Part shown: positions 34,702 to 42,371 of the stretch, one piece after another | Numbering within the stretch: the first letter of the stretch is position 1 | Layout: every line of letters begins with the position of its first letter | NCBI RefSeq assembly: GCF_002286785.1 | Contig: NZ_MUJY01000040.1 | Coordinates: forward strand, 1 to 64,000 | DNA length: 64,000 nucleotides | Reading direction: 5' to 3' | DNA from: Pseudomonas sp. PIC25 | Lineage (GTDB): Bacteria > Pseudomonadota > Gammaproteobacteria > Pseudomonadales > Pseudomonadaceae | The notes under the pieces: model-generated | Told to the model about the DNA's origin: nothing | What the model saw: only the letters and a program-made list of their open reading frames with translations | Database searches by the model: none | Program-made: the position numbers and the translations under genes

Positions 34702-35750
34702 CGCCGGCTCCGGCGACCGATCACGACGGTGACCGGCGTCATCGGGAACGGCACCTCGCGCAGGGTTTCCAAGCCGCCGAAACCGGCCCGTTCCAGGGCG
34801 CGGCACAGGCCACCGGCGCGGGTCACCTGGCGGCCGAGCATGCGCATGGACAGGTAGTAGGGCAGTACCTCCCGCGCCGCGTCCGGGCTGTCGGGGATTT
34901 CCGCCTGGGCGCAGACCAACACCCCACCCGGCCGCAGTGCGGCGTGGATCTTCTCCAGGGCGCGGTCGAGATCGGGCACGAAGTGCAGGACGGAGGAACA
35001 CCAGATCAGGTCGTAGCCCTCGCCGAGGGCATCACGGGTCAGATCGCCGCCGCGCCCGCGCAGACGCTCGCCGAGGCCGGCGCGGGCGATGTTCTCCTCG
35101 GCCACGCCGATGGTTTCCGGGAAATCGAATACCTCGCCGTGCAGCGCCGGATTGGCCTCTGTCAGGGCGATGGCGACCAGGCCGGGCCCCCCGCCCAAGT
35201 CGAGCAGCCGCTCGGCACGGGGAAACTCGGGCAGCCGCGAGACCACCGCCAGCGCCGCCTCGGCCGTGGCCGCGCGCTGCTCCTGGGCGATCTGCAGGCG
35301 TGCCGCCGCCTGCCAATTGGCCGCCGTCCCGGCCAATCGCGGCGCGGTGCTCGCCTCGCCGGTGCGGACCTGTTCGCCCAACTGGCTGCCGAAGTGGCGC
35401 AGCGCCTGCAGGCGGAAGCTCCAGGCATCGCCGCAGTAGTGCTCCGAATCCTGGTCCAGGTAGCGTCGGGCCACCGGGGCGGCACGGTAGCGCCAGTCGC
35501 CGGGCGCCGCGTCGGCTCCCTGGCGCTCCAGCAGGCGCATGCTCCAGAGCATTTCCAGCAGGTGCGCCGTGTTGACCGGGTGCAGGCGCAGGCGCTCGGC
35601 CACCACCGTGGCCGGCAAAGGCTCGGCAAGCAGGTTGAACAAGCGGAACTCCAGGGCCACGCGCAGGGCGTCGGCCTGTACCGAAGCCAGGGCGATCTCC
35701 CAGTAGGGTTGCAGGGGGTGGCGGGCATTCATGGACGAGTGATGGTTCAT
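34698..35750 (-). CDS. O-methyltransferase with winged-helix dimerisation domain
   Basis: A 350-residue SAM-dependent methyltransferase of the hydroxyindole/polyketide O-methyltransferase class. Residues ~10-100 are the helical dimerisation region (ALEFRLFNLLAEPLPATVVAERLRLH); SAM motif I is LLDLGGGPGLVAIAL near residue 185, followed by FDFPETIGVAEENI, YDLIWCSSVLHFVPD and LRPGGVLVCAQAE. The usual catalytic His is not obvious, so it may methylate N, S or carboxylate instead. It is translationally coupled to the TonB receptor upstream and the MFS permease downstream (both ATGA), tying it to the metallophore. Confidence 0.85.
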   Translation of the reverse strand: MNHHSSMNARHPLQPYWEIALASVQADALRVALEFRLFNLLAEPLPATVVAERLRLHPVNTAHLLEMLWSMRLLERQGADAAPGDWRYRAAPVARRYLDQDSEHYCGDAWSFRLQALRHFGSQLGEQVRTGEASTAPRLAGTAANWQAAARLQIAQEQRAATAEAALAVVSRLPEFPRAERLLDLGGGPGLVAIALTEANPALHGEVFDFPETIGVAEENIARAGLGERLRGRGGDLTRDALGEGYDLIWCSSVLHFVPDLDRALEKIHAALRPGGVLVCAQAEIPDSPDAAREVLPYYLSMRMLGRQVTRAGGLCRALERAGFGGLETLREVPFPMTPVTVVIGRRSRR

Positions 35751-37732
35751 AGCTGGTAGCTCAGGCGCAGGCCGATTTCGCGCGGTTCGCTGTACACCCG
35801 CGCCATGCCGTTGAGGTAACCGACCGCGTCGTAGCGCTTGTCGGTGGCGTTTTCCACGTAGACGGCGAGGCCGTAGTGGTCGAAGCGGTAGCCGGCACTC
35901 AGGTCGAGCAGGCCGTAGCCGCCGCGGCTGTACCGATTGGCCGGATCGAGGTAGGTGCGCCCCACCCCGCTCAGCCCGGCCTGGGCGTACCAGCCTTCGG
36001 CCGCGTCGTAGCGCAGGCCCAGGTAACCGGTGAGGTCGGGGGCGAAGGGATTGCGGTTGCCTTGGTAGTCGGCGCTGCCATCCCGGAAGCGTTCGAAGCG
36101 CGTGCGGTTGAGGCCGAGGGACGCCTGCACGCGCCAGTGGGCGCCGAGCAGGTAGTCGGCCTCCAGCTCCAGGCCGGTGGAACGCGCCTCGGCGGCGTTG
36201 GTGATGTAGACCACCCCGGGCTGGACGACCTGCTGCACCTGCATGTCGCTGACGTCCATCCAGTAGAGCGCGGCCGAGTAACGCAGACGGCGGTCCGCCG
36301 CCCAGCCCTTGAGGCCGATCTCATAGGCATCGACCTGCTCCGGGTCGTAGCCCGGATAGCCGGCCGACGCGGCGAAAGCGTTGAAGCCACCGGCGCGAAA
36401 ACCTTCGGAGTAGCTGGCGTAGAGCTGGGCATCGGCGGCCCAGGCGTATTGCACCGCCAGCTTGGGTGTGAAGCGTTGCCACTCGTCGCTGCGGCTGCCG
36501 CCGTCGTGGGGCGACAGCCTGACCTTGTCCTGCTCGACACGGGCGCCCAGGGTCAGCGACCAGCGCGACGCCAGGGGCAGGGTCCACTGGCCGAACAGGG
36601 CAGTGGAATTGCCGCCCAGGTCTACCCGGGTGCGGGTCAGGCCCAGGGGCAGCTTCTGGCGGAAATCCAGGTCATGGTCGTCGCGATCCGCATAGAACCC
36701 GAGCAGCCACTGACTCTGCTCCCACTCGCCTTCCAGGCGGAATTCCTGCGACAGCGTGCTCAGGTGGTGGTCGCGCTCCACGTGCAGCACATCGGCGGGG
36801 AGGAAGTCGGTGTCCTGGCGGACGCGGTCGTAGAAGTCGTTGCGCGCGGTAATCGAGCGCAGGCGCAGGCCGGAATCCAGTTCGTGGACCACGTCCAGCG
36901 ACAGGCTACGACCGCTCGAATGGTTCCAGCTCGCGGTTCCAGATCGGAGCTCGCGGCGCGCCGCCCCCGCCGCTCCCCACTGCGAGCCGCCGTCGCGGTA
37001 GTCCTGGCGGCTGTAGCGCAGCGTGGCACTGGTAGTCGCAGCCGGCGTCCAGCGCAGCACGGCACGGCCGTTATGGCGTTTGCGATCGTCCTCGTCACCG
37101 CCCCGGTAGGCGTTGTCGATGAAGCCGTCCTGCTCGCGCCACTCCCCGGCGATGCCGGCGTATAGGGTATCCGCCACCAGCGCCTGGCTCAGGTCGAAAC
37201 GCAGCGAGCGCTTGTCGCGGCTGCCCAGGGTGGCATCGACCAGAGCGTAAGGTTCGTCGCCGGGCTGGCGGGTGTGGATGCTCATCACCCCGGCCTCGGC
37301 GTTGCGTCCGTACAGCGTGGATTGCGGGCCGCGAAGGATTTCCACCCGCTCCACGCCCAGCAGGTCGTTGTCGAAGCCCTGCCCCATCAGGGTCGGCACG
37401 CCATCCACCAGCATCAGCATCGACGATGAAAAAGCCGTAGCGCTGGAGGTCAGTCCGCGCACCACCGGCACGTTGGTGCCGGACTGGCCGAACGGCTGGA
37501 AACCGAAACTCGGCGTGCGCCGGGCCAGGGCTTCCAAGTCTTCCACCCCGGCATCGCGCAGATCCTCGCCCTGCAACACCGAGAGGCTGGCCGGCACTTC
37601 CTCCTGGCGCTGTTCGATCTTGTTGGCGGTCACGGTCATGGCCGGCAGCTCCTGCTGCGTTTCGGCCATCCCCACCGCCGGCATCAGCAAGCCCCCCAGC
37701 AGGCCGAGCCCCATGCGGACACTTTTACTCAT
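35747..37732 (-). CDS. TonB-dependent outer-membrane receptor for the cluster's metallophore
   Basis: A 661-residue receptor. The signal peptide is MSKSVRMGLGLLGGLLMPAVGMA; a TonB-box-like PAMTVTA follows; the plug runs through SLSVLQGEDLRDAGVEDLEAL and VERVEILRGPQSTLYGRNAEAG; the C terminus closes the barrel with REIGLRLSYQL. It lacks an N-terminal signalling domain, so iron regulation should be by Fur and the AraC protein. The ATG at 37732 has GGGGGAGAG upstream; the open frame to 37798 is not the start. It is divergent from the AraC regulator gene with a Fur box between them, and is first gene of the receptor-methyltransferase-permease operon. Confidence 0.92.
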   Translation of the reverse strand: MSKSVRMGLGLLGGLLMPAVGMAETQQELPAMTVTANKIEQRQEEVPASLSVLQGEDLRDAGVEDLEALARRTPSFGFQPFGQSGTNVPVVRGLTSSATAFSSSMLMLVDGVPTLMGQGFDNDLLGVERVEILRGPQSTLYGRNAEAGVMSIHTRQPGDEPYALVDATLGSRDKRSLRFDLSQALVADTLYAGIAGEWREQDGFIDNAYRGGDEDDRKRHNGRAVLRWTPAATTSATLRYSRQDYRDGGSQWGAAGAARRELRSGTASWNHSSGRSLSLDVVHELDSGLRLRSITARNDFYDRVRQDTDFLPADVLHVERDHHLSTLSQEFRLEGEWEQSQWLLGFYADRDDHDLDFRQKLPLGLTRTRVDLGGNSTALFGQWTLPLASRWSLTLGARVEQDKVRLSPHDGGSRSDEWQRFTPKLAVQYAWAADAQLYASYSEGFRAGGFNAFAASAGYPGYDPEQVDAYEIGLKGWAADRRLRYSAALYWMDVSDMQVQQVVQPGVVYITNAAEARSTGLELEADYLLGAHWRVQASLGLNRTRFERFRDGSADYQGNRNPFAPDLTGYLGLRYDAAEGWYAQAGLSGVGRTYLDPANRYSRGGYGLLDLSAGYRFDHYGLAVYVENATDKRYDAVGYLNGMARVYSEPREIGLRLSYQL

Positions 37733-37838
37733 CTCTCCCCCGAGCAAAACAAAAGCAAACGGAGTCACAGAAGCACTCACAAACACGGCATCTGTCACAA
37801 AGTTCGTGCTATTGACGTCACCGGAATCTTAGAGATAA

Positions 37839-37857
37839 ATAAGAATGCGTATCATCT
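37839..37857. promoter_or_regulatory. Fur box between TonB receptor and AraC regulator genes
   Basis: AATAAGAATGCGTATCATC matches the common Pseudomonas Fur site AATGAGAATGATTATCATT at 15 of 19 positions. It lies 107 bases from the receptor ATG and 54 bases from the AraC ATG, so one Fur dimer set could repress both divergent promoters when iron is plentiful. Confidence 0.7.
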
Positions 37858-37910
37858 AGATTTGTATGATTTCAGGATTTTCCCGTATCGAAACTGGAGA
37901 AGGACACCTC

Positions 37911-38894
37911 ATGGCTGCTTTTCAAAGGATTTCCCAGCCATACCGGTTAGCGATGACCCAGGCGCGCGTTACCCGCCGGGAAACCTCCGGCTGGGAGCGT
38001 CACCAGCTTCCGGAAGAGTTGGGCGAGTGCTATTCGGAACGTTTCGCCCTGGATAACGACCTGATGGTGGTGCGCTCGCGCTATCACCCCACCCACGACC
38101 TGATCGAAGAAACCATCAACCCCCATGGCCGCCCCATGCTGGTCATCACCTTCGGTCTGCAAGGGCATTCCGGCTACAAGGGCTGCAACGGCGATGCGCT
38201 GTGCTTCCGCGCGGGCTACACCACCGTCACCACCTTCCAGAGCAGCCACGGCGAGCGCTGTTACGATGCCGGTGCGACGGTCTCCCAACTGCGCCTGCTG
38301 GTGGGCGAAAACACCTTGCGCAAGTACGTGGGTACGGAGCGGTCCGACGGCCTGCTGGGCAGCGGCAACATACGCCAGTTGGCGTTCCGCAAGTCGTCCG
38401 GCGCCAGCAACGCCCATGCCGGCGCGCTGACCCGCTACCTCAGCGACCCGCAGAGCGCGGCCCCGCTGGATATGCACATCCATGCCCTCAGCCTGCTCGC
38501 CGAGCAGCTCCACCTGCTCAGCCCGCCGGCACCGGAGGCGCTGCAGTTCAGCCCCCGCGACGTGGAGAAACTGGAGCGTGCCCGCGACCTGATGATCGAG
38601 AAGATGGACCAGCCGCTGACCATCCCCTACTTGTGCGCGGCGGTGGGGCTGAACGAATTCAAGCTCAAGGAGGGCTTCCACTACCGTTTCAACACCACGC
38701 CGCACCGCATGCTTCACGAGCTGCGCATGCGCAAGGCCTATGCCCTGCTGGAAAGCGGCTGCCAAGTGGCCCAGGCGGCCTATCAGGTGGGCTATCGCTA
38801 CCCGAACAACTTCAGCGCGGCGTTTTCCGCTTTCTTCGGCAAGGCGCCGAAATCCGTGTTCGGCAAACGGCGGCGGGAGACGAGCAGCGTTTAG
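37911..38894 (+). CDS. AraC-family transcriptional activator (PchR/PdtC/QbsA-like)
   Basis: A 327-residue regulator with a ~230-residue N-terminal sensor region and a C-terminal AraC DNA-binding domain with two helix-turn-helix units (IPYLCAAVGLNEFKLKEGFHYRFNTTPHRML and QVAQAAYQVGYRYPNNFSAAFSAFFGKAP). Proteins of this type sense the ferric siderophore and activate its synthesis and uptake genes. The ATG at 37911 is chosen because GGAGAAGGA lies eight bases upstream; an earlier ATG at 37866 is in frame but lies close behind the Fur box. It is the likely reader of the 21-base direct repeats. Confidence 0.87.
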   Translation: MAAFQRISQPYRLAMTQARVTRRETSGWERHQLPEELGECYSERFALDNDLMVVRSRYHPTHDLIEETINPHGRPMLVITFGLQGHSGYKGCNGDALCFRAGYTTVTTFQSSHGERCYDAGATVSQLRLLVGENTLRKYVGTERSDGLLGSGNIRQLAFRKSSGASNAHAGALTRYLSDPQSAAPLDMHIHALSLLAEQLHLLSPPAPEALQFSPRDVEKLERARDLMIEKMDQPLTIPYLCAAVGLNEFKLKEGFHYRFNTTPHRMLHELRMRKAYALLESGCQVAQAAYQVGYRYPNNFSAAFSAFFGKAPKSVFGKRRRETSSV

Positions 38895-38900
38895 GCGAAG

Positions 38901-38926
38901 CCCCTCTCTCGCCTGTGGGAGAGGGG
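38901..38926. terminator. Hairpin between converging AraC and oxidoreductase genes
   Basis: CCCCTCTC at 38901-38908 pairs perfectly with GAGAGGGG at 38919-38926 with a ten-base loop, seven bases after the AraC stop. There is no T-run, so it may be a bidirectional transcript-end hairpin rather than a classic intrinsic terminator. Confidence 0.45.
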
Positions 38927-38936
38927 AAGCCGCAAG

Positions 38937-39899
38937 TCAGGCGAGGGTTTCGTCCAGCACCAGCACCACTTTACCGGCGATACGGTTGCTCGCCAGGGCT
39001 TCGAAGGCGGCATCCGCGTCCTTCGCCGGGAAGCGCTTCTCCAACCGCGGCTGCAGGCGGCCCTCATCGAACAACGGCCAGACGTTGCGGCGCAGCTCGC
39101 CGATCAGCTCGGCCTTGTATTGATCGTCGCGGTTGCGCAGGGTCGAACCGATCAACTGGACGCGCTTGCCGAGCAACAAGGCCAGGTCCAGCTCCGCCTT
39201 GCGCCCACCCATCAGGCCGATGTTCACCCAGCGGCCGTCGCGGGCCAGCAGGTCCAGGTTAAGGGCCGCGTAGTTGCCGCCGACCGGGTCGAGGATCATG
39301 TCGAACGGGCCGAAATCGCGCAGATCGTCGAGGTTCTCGCCGCGTAATGCGCCCCCCTGGGCACCCAGGGACTCGCAGTAGGCCAGCCGCTCGGCCGACC
39401 CGACGCTGACCCAGCAGGGATTGCCGAACGCCTTGCACAACTGGATGGCCGCCGACCCCACACCGCTGGCACCGGCATGCAGCAGGACCTTTTCGCCCGG
39501 TTGCAGCGTGCCGAGGCGGAACAGGTTGAGCCAGGCCGTGGCATAGACCTCCGGCAGCGCCGCCGCTTCGGCCAGCGACAGACGCTCCGGTACCGGCAGC
39601 ACATGACGTGCATCGACCACCACGTCCTCGGCCATGCCGCCGCCGGCGAGCAGCGCACAGACCCGGTCGCCGACTTGCCAGGCGCTGCCCGGCCCCACTT
39701 CGGCGATCACTCCGGCACACTCCAGGCCAAGGGTGTCGCTCACCCCCGGCGGCGGCGGGTAGAGCCCCGCCTTCTGCAACAGATCGGCCCGATTCAGCCC
39801 GGCGGCGGCTACCTTGATGCGGACCTGGCCCACATCGCAGAGCGGAACCGGTCGATCCATCCACTCCAAGCGTCCTTCCACACCTTGCAATGCCTTCAC
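38937..39899 (-). CDS. Zinc-type NAD(P)H:quinone oxidoreductase (PIG3/QOR family)
   Basis: A 320-residue medium-chain dehydrogenase/reductase without catalytic zinc ligands. It shows the quinone oxidoreductase signatures VAAAGLNRADLLQKAG, the NADPH-binding LLHAGASGVGSAAIQLCKAFG and LDPVGGNYAALNLDLLA. The start is a GTG at 39899 with GGAGG about five bases upstream; the long frame to 40055 would run into the prc promoter region. It is divergent from prc, the same arrangement as PA3256-PA3257 in PAO1 as I remember it, marking the right-hand return to conserved backbone after the inserted cluster. Confidence 0.88.
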   Translation of the reverse strand: MKALQGVEGRLEWMDRPVPLCDVGQVRIKVAAAGLNRADLLQKAGLYPPPPGVSDTLGLECAGVIAEVGPGSAWQVGDRVCALLAGGGMAEDVVVDARHVLPVPERLSLAEAAALPEVYATAWLNLFRLGTLQPGEKVLLHAGASGVGSAAIQLCKAFGNPCWVSVGSAERLAYCESLGAQGGALRGENLDDLRDFGPFDMILDPVGGNYAALNLDLLARDGRWVNIGLMGGRKAELDLALLLGKRVQLIGSTLRNRDDQYKAELIGELRRNVWPLFDEGRLQPRLEKRFPAKDADAAFEALASNRIAGKVVLVLDETLA

Positions 39900-40163
39900 G
39901 CTGCCTCCATAGTGAGTTCTGACCAGCCCAGCGCTAACAGACTGTGTGAACCATGACGGACTGCACGCGTGACGCGGCGTCGAACCAGGCTCGCAAACTC
40001 CGCTTTCCCGCCGGTTCTCAGCTTCGTCCCACCCTTGCCCCGCACGCCTTCGCACAGCCCGCCAAGTCGGGCTTTCGCGTTATGCCGCCTCGTTCCAGAC
40101 GGAACCGGGCGCCCTTATAGACGGCCTAATATGCGTCATCACTTGCCCGCACGTCGAATCAGT

Positions 40164-42248
40164 ATGAAACGCCTCCTGCCCAGCACCGCCCTTGCCTTCA
40201 TCCTTGGCTTCAGCGCCATGCCGCTGTTCGCCAAGACCACCGCCGGCCCCGATGGCTGGGATGCGTTGCAGCCCGACCGCGAGCAGGTGATCGCCAGTCT
40301 CAACGTGGTGGAGCTGCTCAAGCGCCATCACTACAACAAGCCGCCGCTGAACGACGAGCGTTCGGAAAAGATCTACCAGGGCTACCTGAAGATGCTTGAT
40401 CCGTCGCGCAGCTACTTCACCGCCGCCGACATCGCCGAGTTCGACAAATGGCGGACCCAGTTCGACGACTTCCTCAAGAGCGGCAACCTCGAACCGGGCT
40501 TCACCATCTACAAGCGCCACCTCGATCGCCTCAAGGAGCGCCTCGACTATGCGCTCGCCCTGCTCGACAAGGGCGTCGACAGCTTCGACTTCAGCGTCGA
40601 CGAAACGCTCCTGGTCGACCGCAAGGACGCCCCCTGGGCGAAGGACAAGGCCGAGCTGGACGATCTCTGGCGCAAGCGCGTGAAAGACGAAGTGCTGCGC
40701 ATGAAGATTGCCGGCAAGGACTCGAAGAACATCCAGGAAGTGCTGACCAAGCGCTACAAGAACCAGCGCGCGCGTCTGGATCAAACCCGCGGCGAAGACA
40801 TCTTCCAGAGCTACATCAACGCCTTCGCCCAGTCCTACGACCCGCACACCAACTACCTGTCGCCGGACAACGCGGAAAACTTCGACATCAACATGAGCCT
40901 GTCGCTGGAAGGCATCGGCGCGGTGCTGCAAAGCGACAACGAGCACGTCAAGGTGGTCCGCCTGGTGCCGGCCGGCCCGGCCGAGAAGAGCAAGCAGATC
41001 GCCCCTGCCGACAAGATCATCGGCGTTGCCCAGGGCAACGGCGAAATGGTCGACGTGATCGGCTGGCGCCTGGACGAAGTAGTCAAGCTGATCCGCGGCC
41101 CGAAAGGCTCGGTGGTACGCCTGGAGGTGATCCCGGCGAGCAACGCGCCGAACGACCCAACCAGCAAGGTGGTGTCCATCACCCGCGAAGCGGTGAAGCT
41201 GGAGGAGCAGGCAGCGAAGAAGTCCGTGCTCAAGCTGGAGCATGACGGTCGCGAGTACAAGCTGGGCGTCATCGACGTGCCGGCCTTCTACCTGGACTTC
41301 AAGGCCTTCCGCGCCGGCAACCCGGACTACAAGAGCACCACCCGCGACGTCAAACGCCTGATCACCGAACTGCAGAAGGAAAAGGTCGACGGTATCGTCA
41401 TCGACCTGCGCAACAACGGCGGCGGCTCCCTGCAGGAAGCCACCGAGCTGACCAGCCTGTTCATCGAGCAGGGCCCGACCGTGCTGGTGCGCAACAGCGA
41501 CGGCCGCGTCGACGTGCTCGCCGACGAAAACACTGGTGCCTTCTACACCGGGCCGCTGGCCGTGCTGGTCAACCGCCTGTCGGCCTCCGCCTCGGAAATC
41601 TTCGCCGGTGCCATGCAGGACTACCATCGCGCCCTGATCCTCGGTGGACAGACTTTCGGCAAGGGCACGGTGCAAACCATCCAGCCGCTCAACCACGGCG
41701 AGTTGAAGCTGACCCTGGCCAAGTTCTACCGCGTATCCGGGCAGAGCACCCAGCACCAGGGCGTGATTCCCGACATCACCTACCCGGACGTGGTGGACAC
41801 CAAGGAAATCGGCGAAAGCGCCCTCCCCGAGGCCATGCCCTGGGACAGCATCCGCCCGGCGATCCGCCCGGAAATGGACCCGTTCAAGCCATTCCTGACC
41901 GAGCTCAAGGCCCGCCACGACGCCCGCACGGCGAACGATCCCGACTTCGTCTTCACTCGCAAGCGCCTGGCCCTGGCCCAGCAGCTGATGCAGGAAACCA
42001 CCGTCAGCCTCAACGAAAGCAAGCGCCGCACCCAGCAAACGGACATCGAGGCCAAGCAACTGGCCATCGAGAATGCCCGGCGCAAGGCCAAGGGCGAAGA
42101 ACCGCTGAAGGAGCTGAAACAGGAAGACGAGGAAGCGCTGCCGCTGGACGATGAGAAGACCAAGCCGGAAGACGACGCTTATCTCTCCGAGAGCGGTCGC
42201 ATCCTGCTGGACTACCTGGGCCTCAGCGCCGCGGTGGCCAAGCACTGA
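40164..42248 (+). CDS. prc: Periplasmic carboxy-terminal (tail-specific) protease Prc/AlgO
   Basis: A ~694-residue S41 protease. The signal peptide is MKRLLPSTALAFILGFSAMPLFA; a PDZ domain lies roughly at 215-305 (LSLEGIGAVLQ, PADKIIGVAQ); the catalytic serine is in NRLSASASEIFAG and the lysine in GQTFGKGTVQTIQP. It degrades misfolded or tagged periplasmic proteins; in P. aeruginosa it cleaves truncated MucA and so raises alginate. An ATG eleven codons upstream (40131) is equally open and neither start has a strong Shine-Dalgarno; 40164 is chosen for the cleaner signal peptide. A terminator follows at 42324. Confidence 0.93.
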   Translation: MKRLLPSTALAFILGFSAMPLFAKTTAGPDGWDALQPDREQVIASLNVVELLKRHHYNKPPLNDERSEKIYQGYLKMLDPSRSYFTAADIAEFDKWRTQFDDFLKSGNLEPGFTIYKRHLDRLKERLDYALALLDKGVDSFDFSVDETLLVDRKDAPWAKDKAELDDLWRKRVKDEVLRMKIAGKDSKNIQEVLTKRYKNQRARLDQTRGEDIFQSYINAFAQSYDPHTNYLSPDNAENFDINMSLSLEGIGAVLQSDNEHVKVVRLVPAGPAEKSKQIAPADKIIGVAQGNGEMVDVIGWRLDEVVKLIRGPKGSVVRLEVIPASNAPNDPTSKVVSITREAVKLEEQAAKKSVLKLEHDGREYKLGVIDVPAFYLDFKAFRAGNPDYKSTTRDVKRLITELQKEKVDGIVIDLRNNGGGSLQEATELTSLFIEQGPTVLVRNSDGRVDVLADENTGAFYTGPLAVLVNRLSASASEIFAGAMQDYHRALILGGQTFGKGTVQTIQPLNHGELKLTLAKFYRVSGQSTQHQGVIPDITYPDVVDTKEIGESALPEAMPWDSIRPAIRPEMDPFKPFLTELKARHDARTANDPDFVFTRKRLALAQQLMQETTVSLNESKRRTQQTDIEAKQLAIENARRKAKGEEPLKELKQEDEEALPLDDEKTKPEDDAYLSESGRILLDYLGLSAAVAKH

Positions 42249-42323
42249 AAACCGGCGCCCGGACAGCGGGCACACGGTGAGCAACCGTCATAAAAGGGTC
42301 ACGAGTTTGTCGTGAAATGCAGA

Positions 42324-42347
42324 GGCCGGCACCAATGCCGGCCTTTT
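42324..42347 (+). terminator. Intrinsic terminator after prc
   Basis: GGCCGGC-ACCAAT-GCCGGCC followed by TTTT, 76 bases after the prc stop and 25 bases before the EAL gene start. Confidence 0.8.
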
Positions 42348-42371
42348 GCCATCCGGCCTACGAGACCTGCC

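Noticed and set aside
17636-38894. Complete thioquinolobactin or PDTC cluster
   Set aside because: No tryptophan-to-xanthurenate genes of the quinolobactin route are present, and the PigD/PigE pair is not part of either pathway as I know them.
40080-42284. 734-codon open frame antisense to prc
   Set aside because: prc has full catalytic motifs and codon usage on the plus strand. Long antisense frames are common in GC-rich genes, and this one has no recognisable domain.
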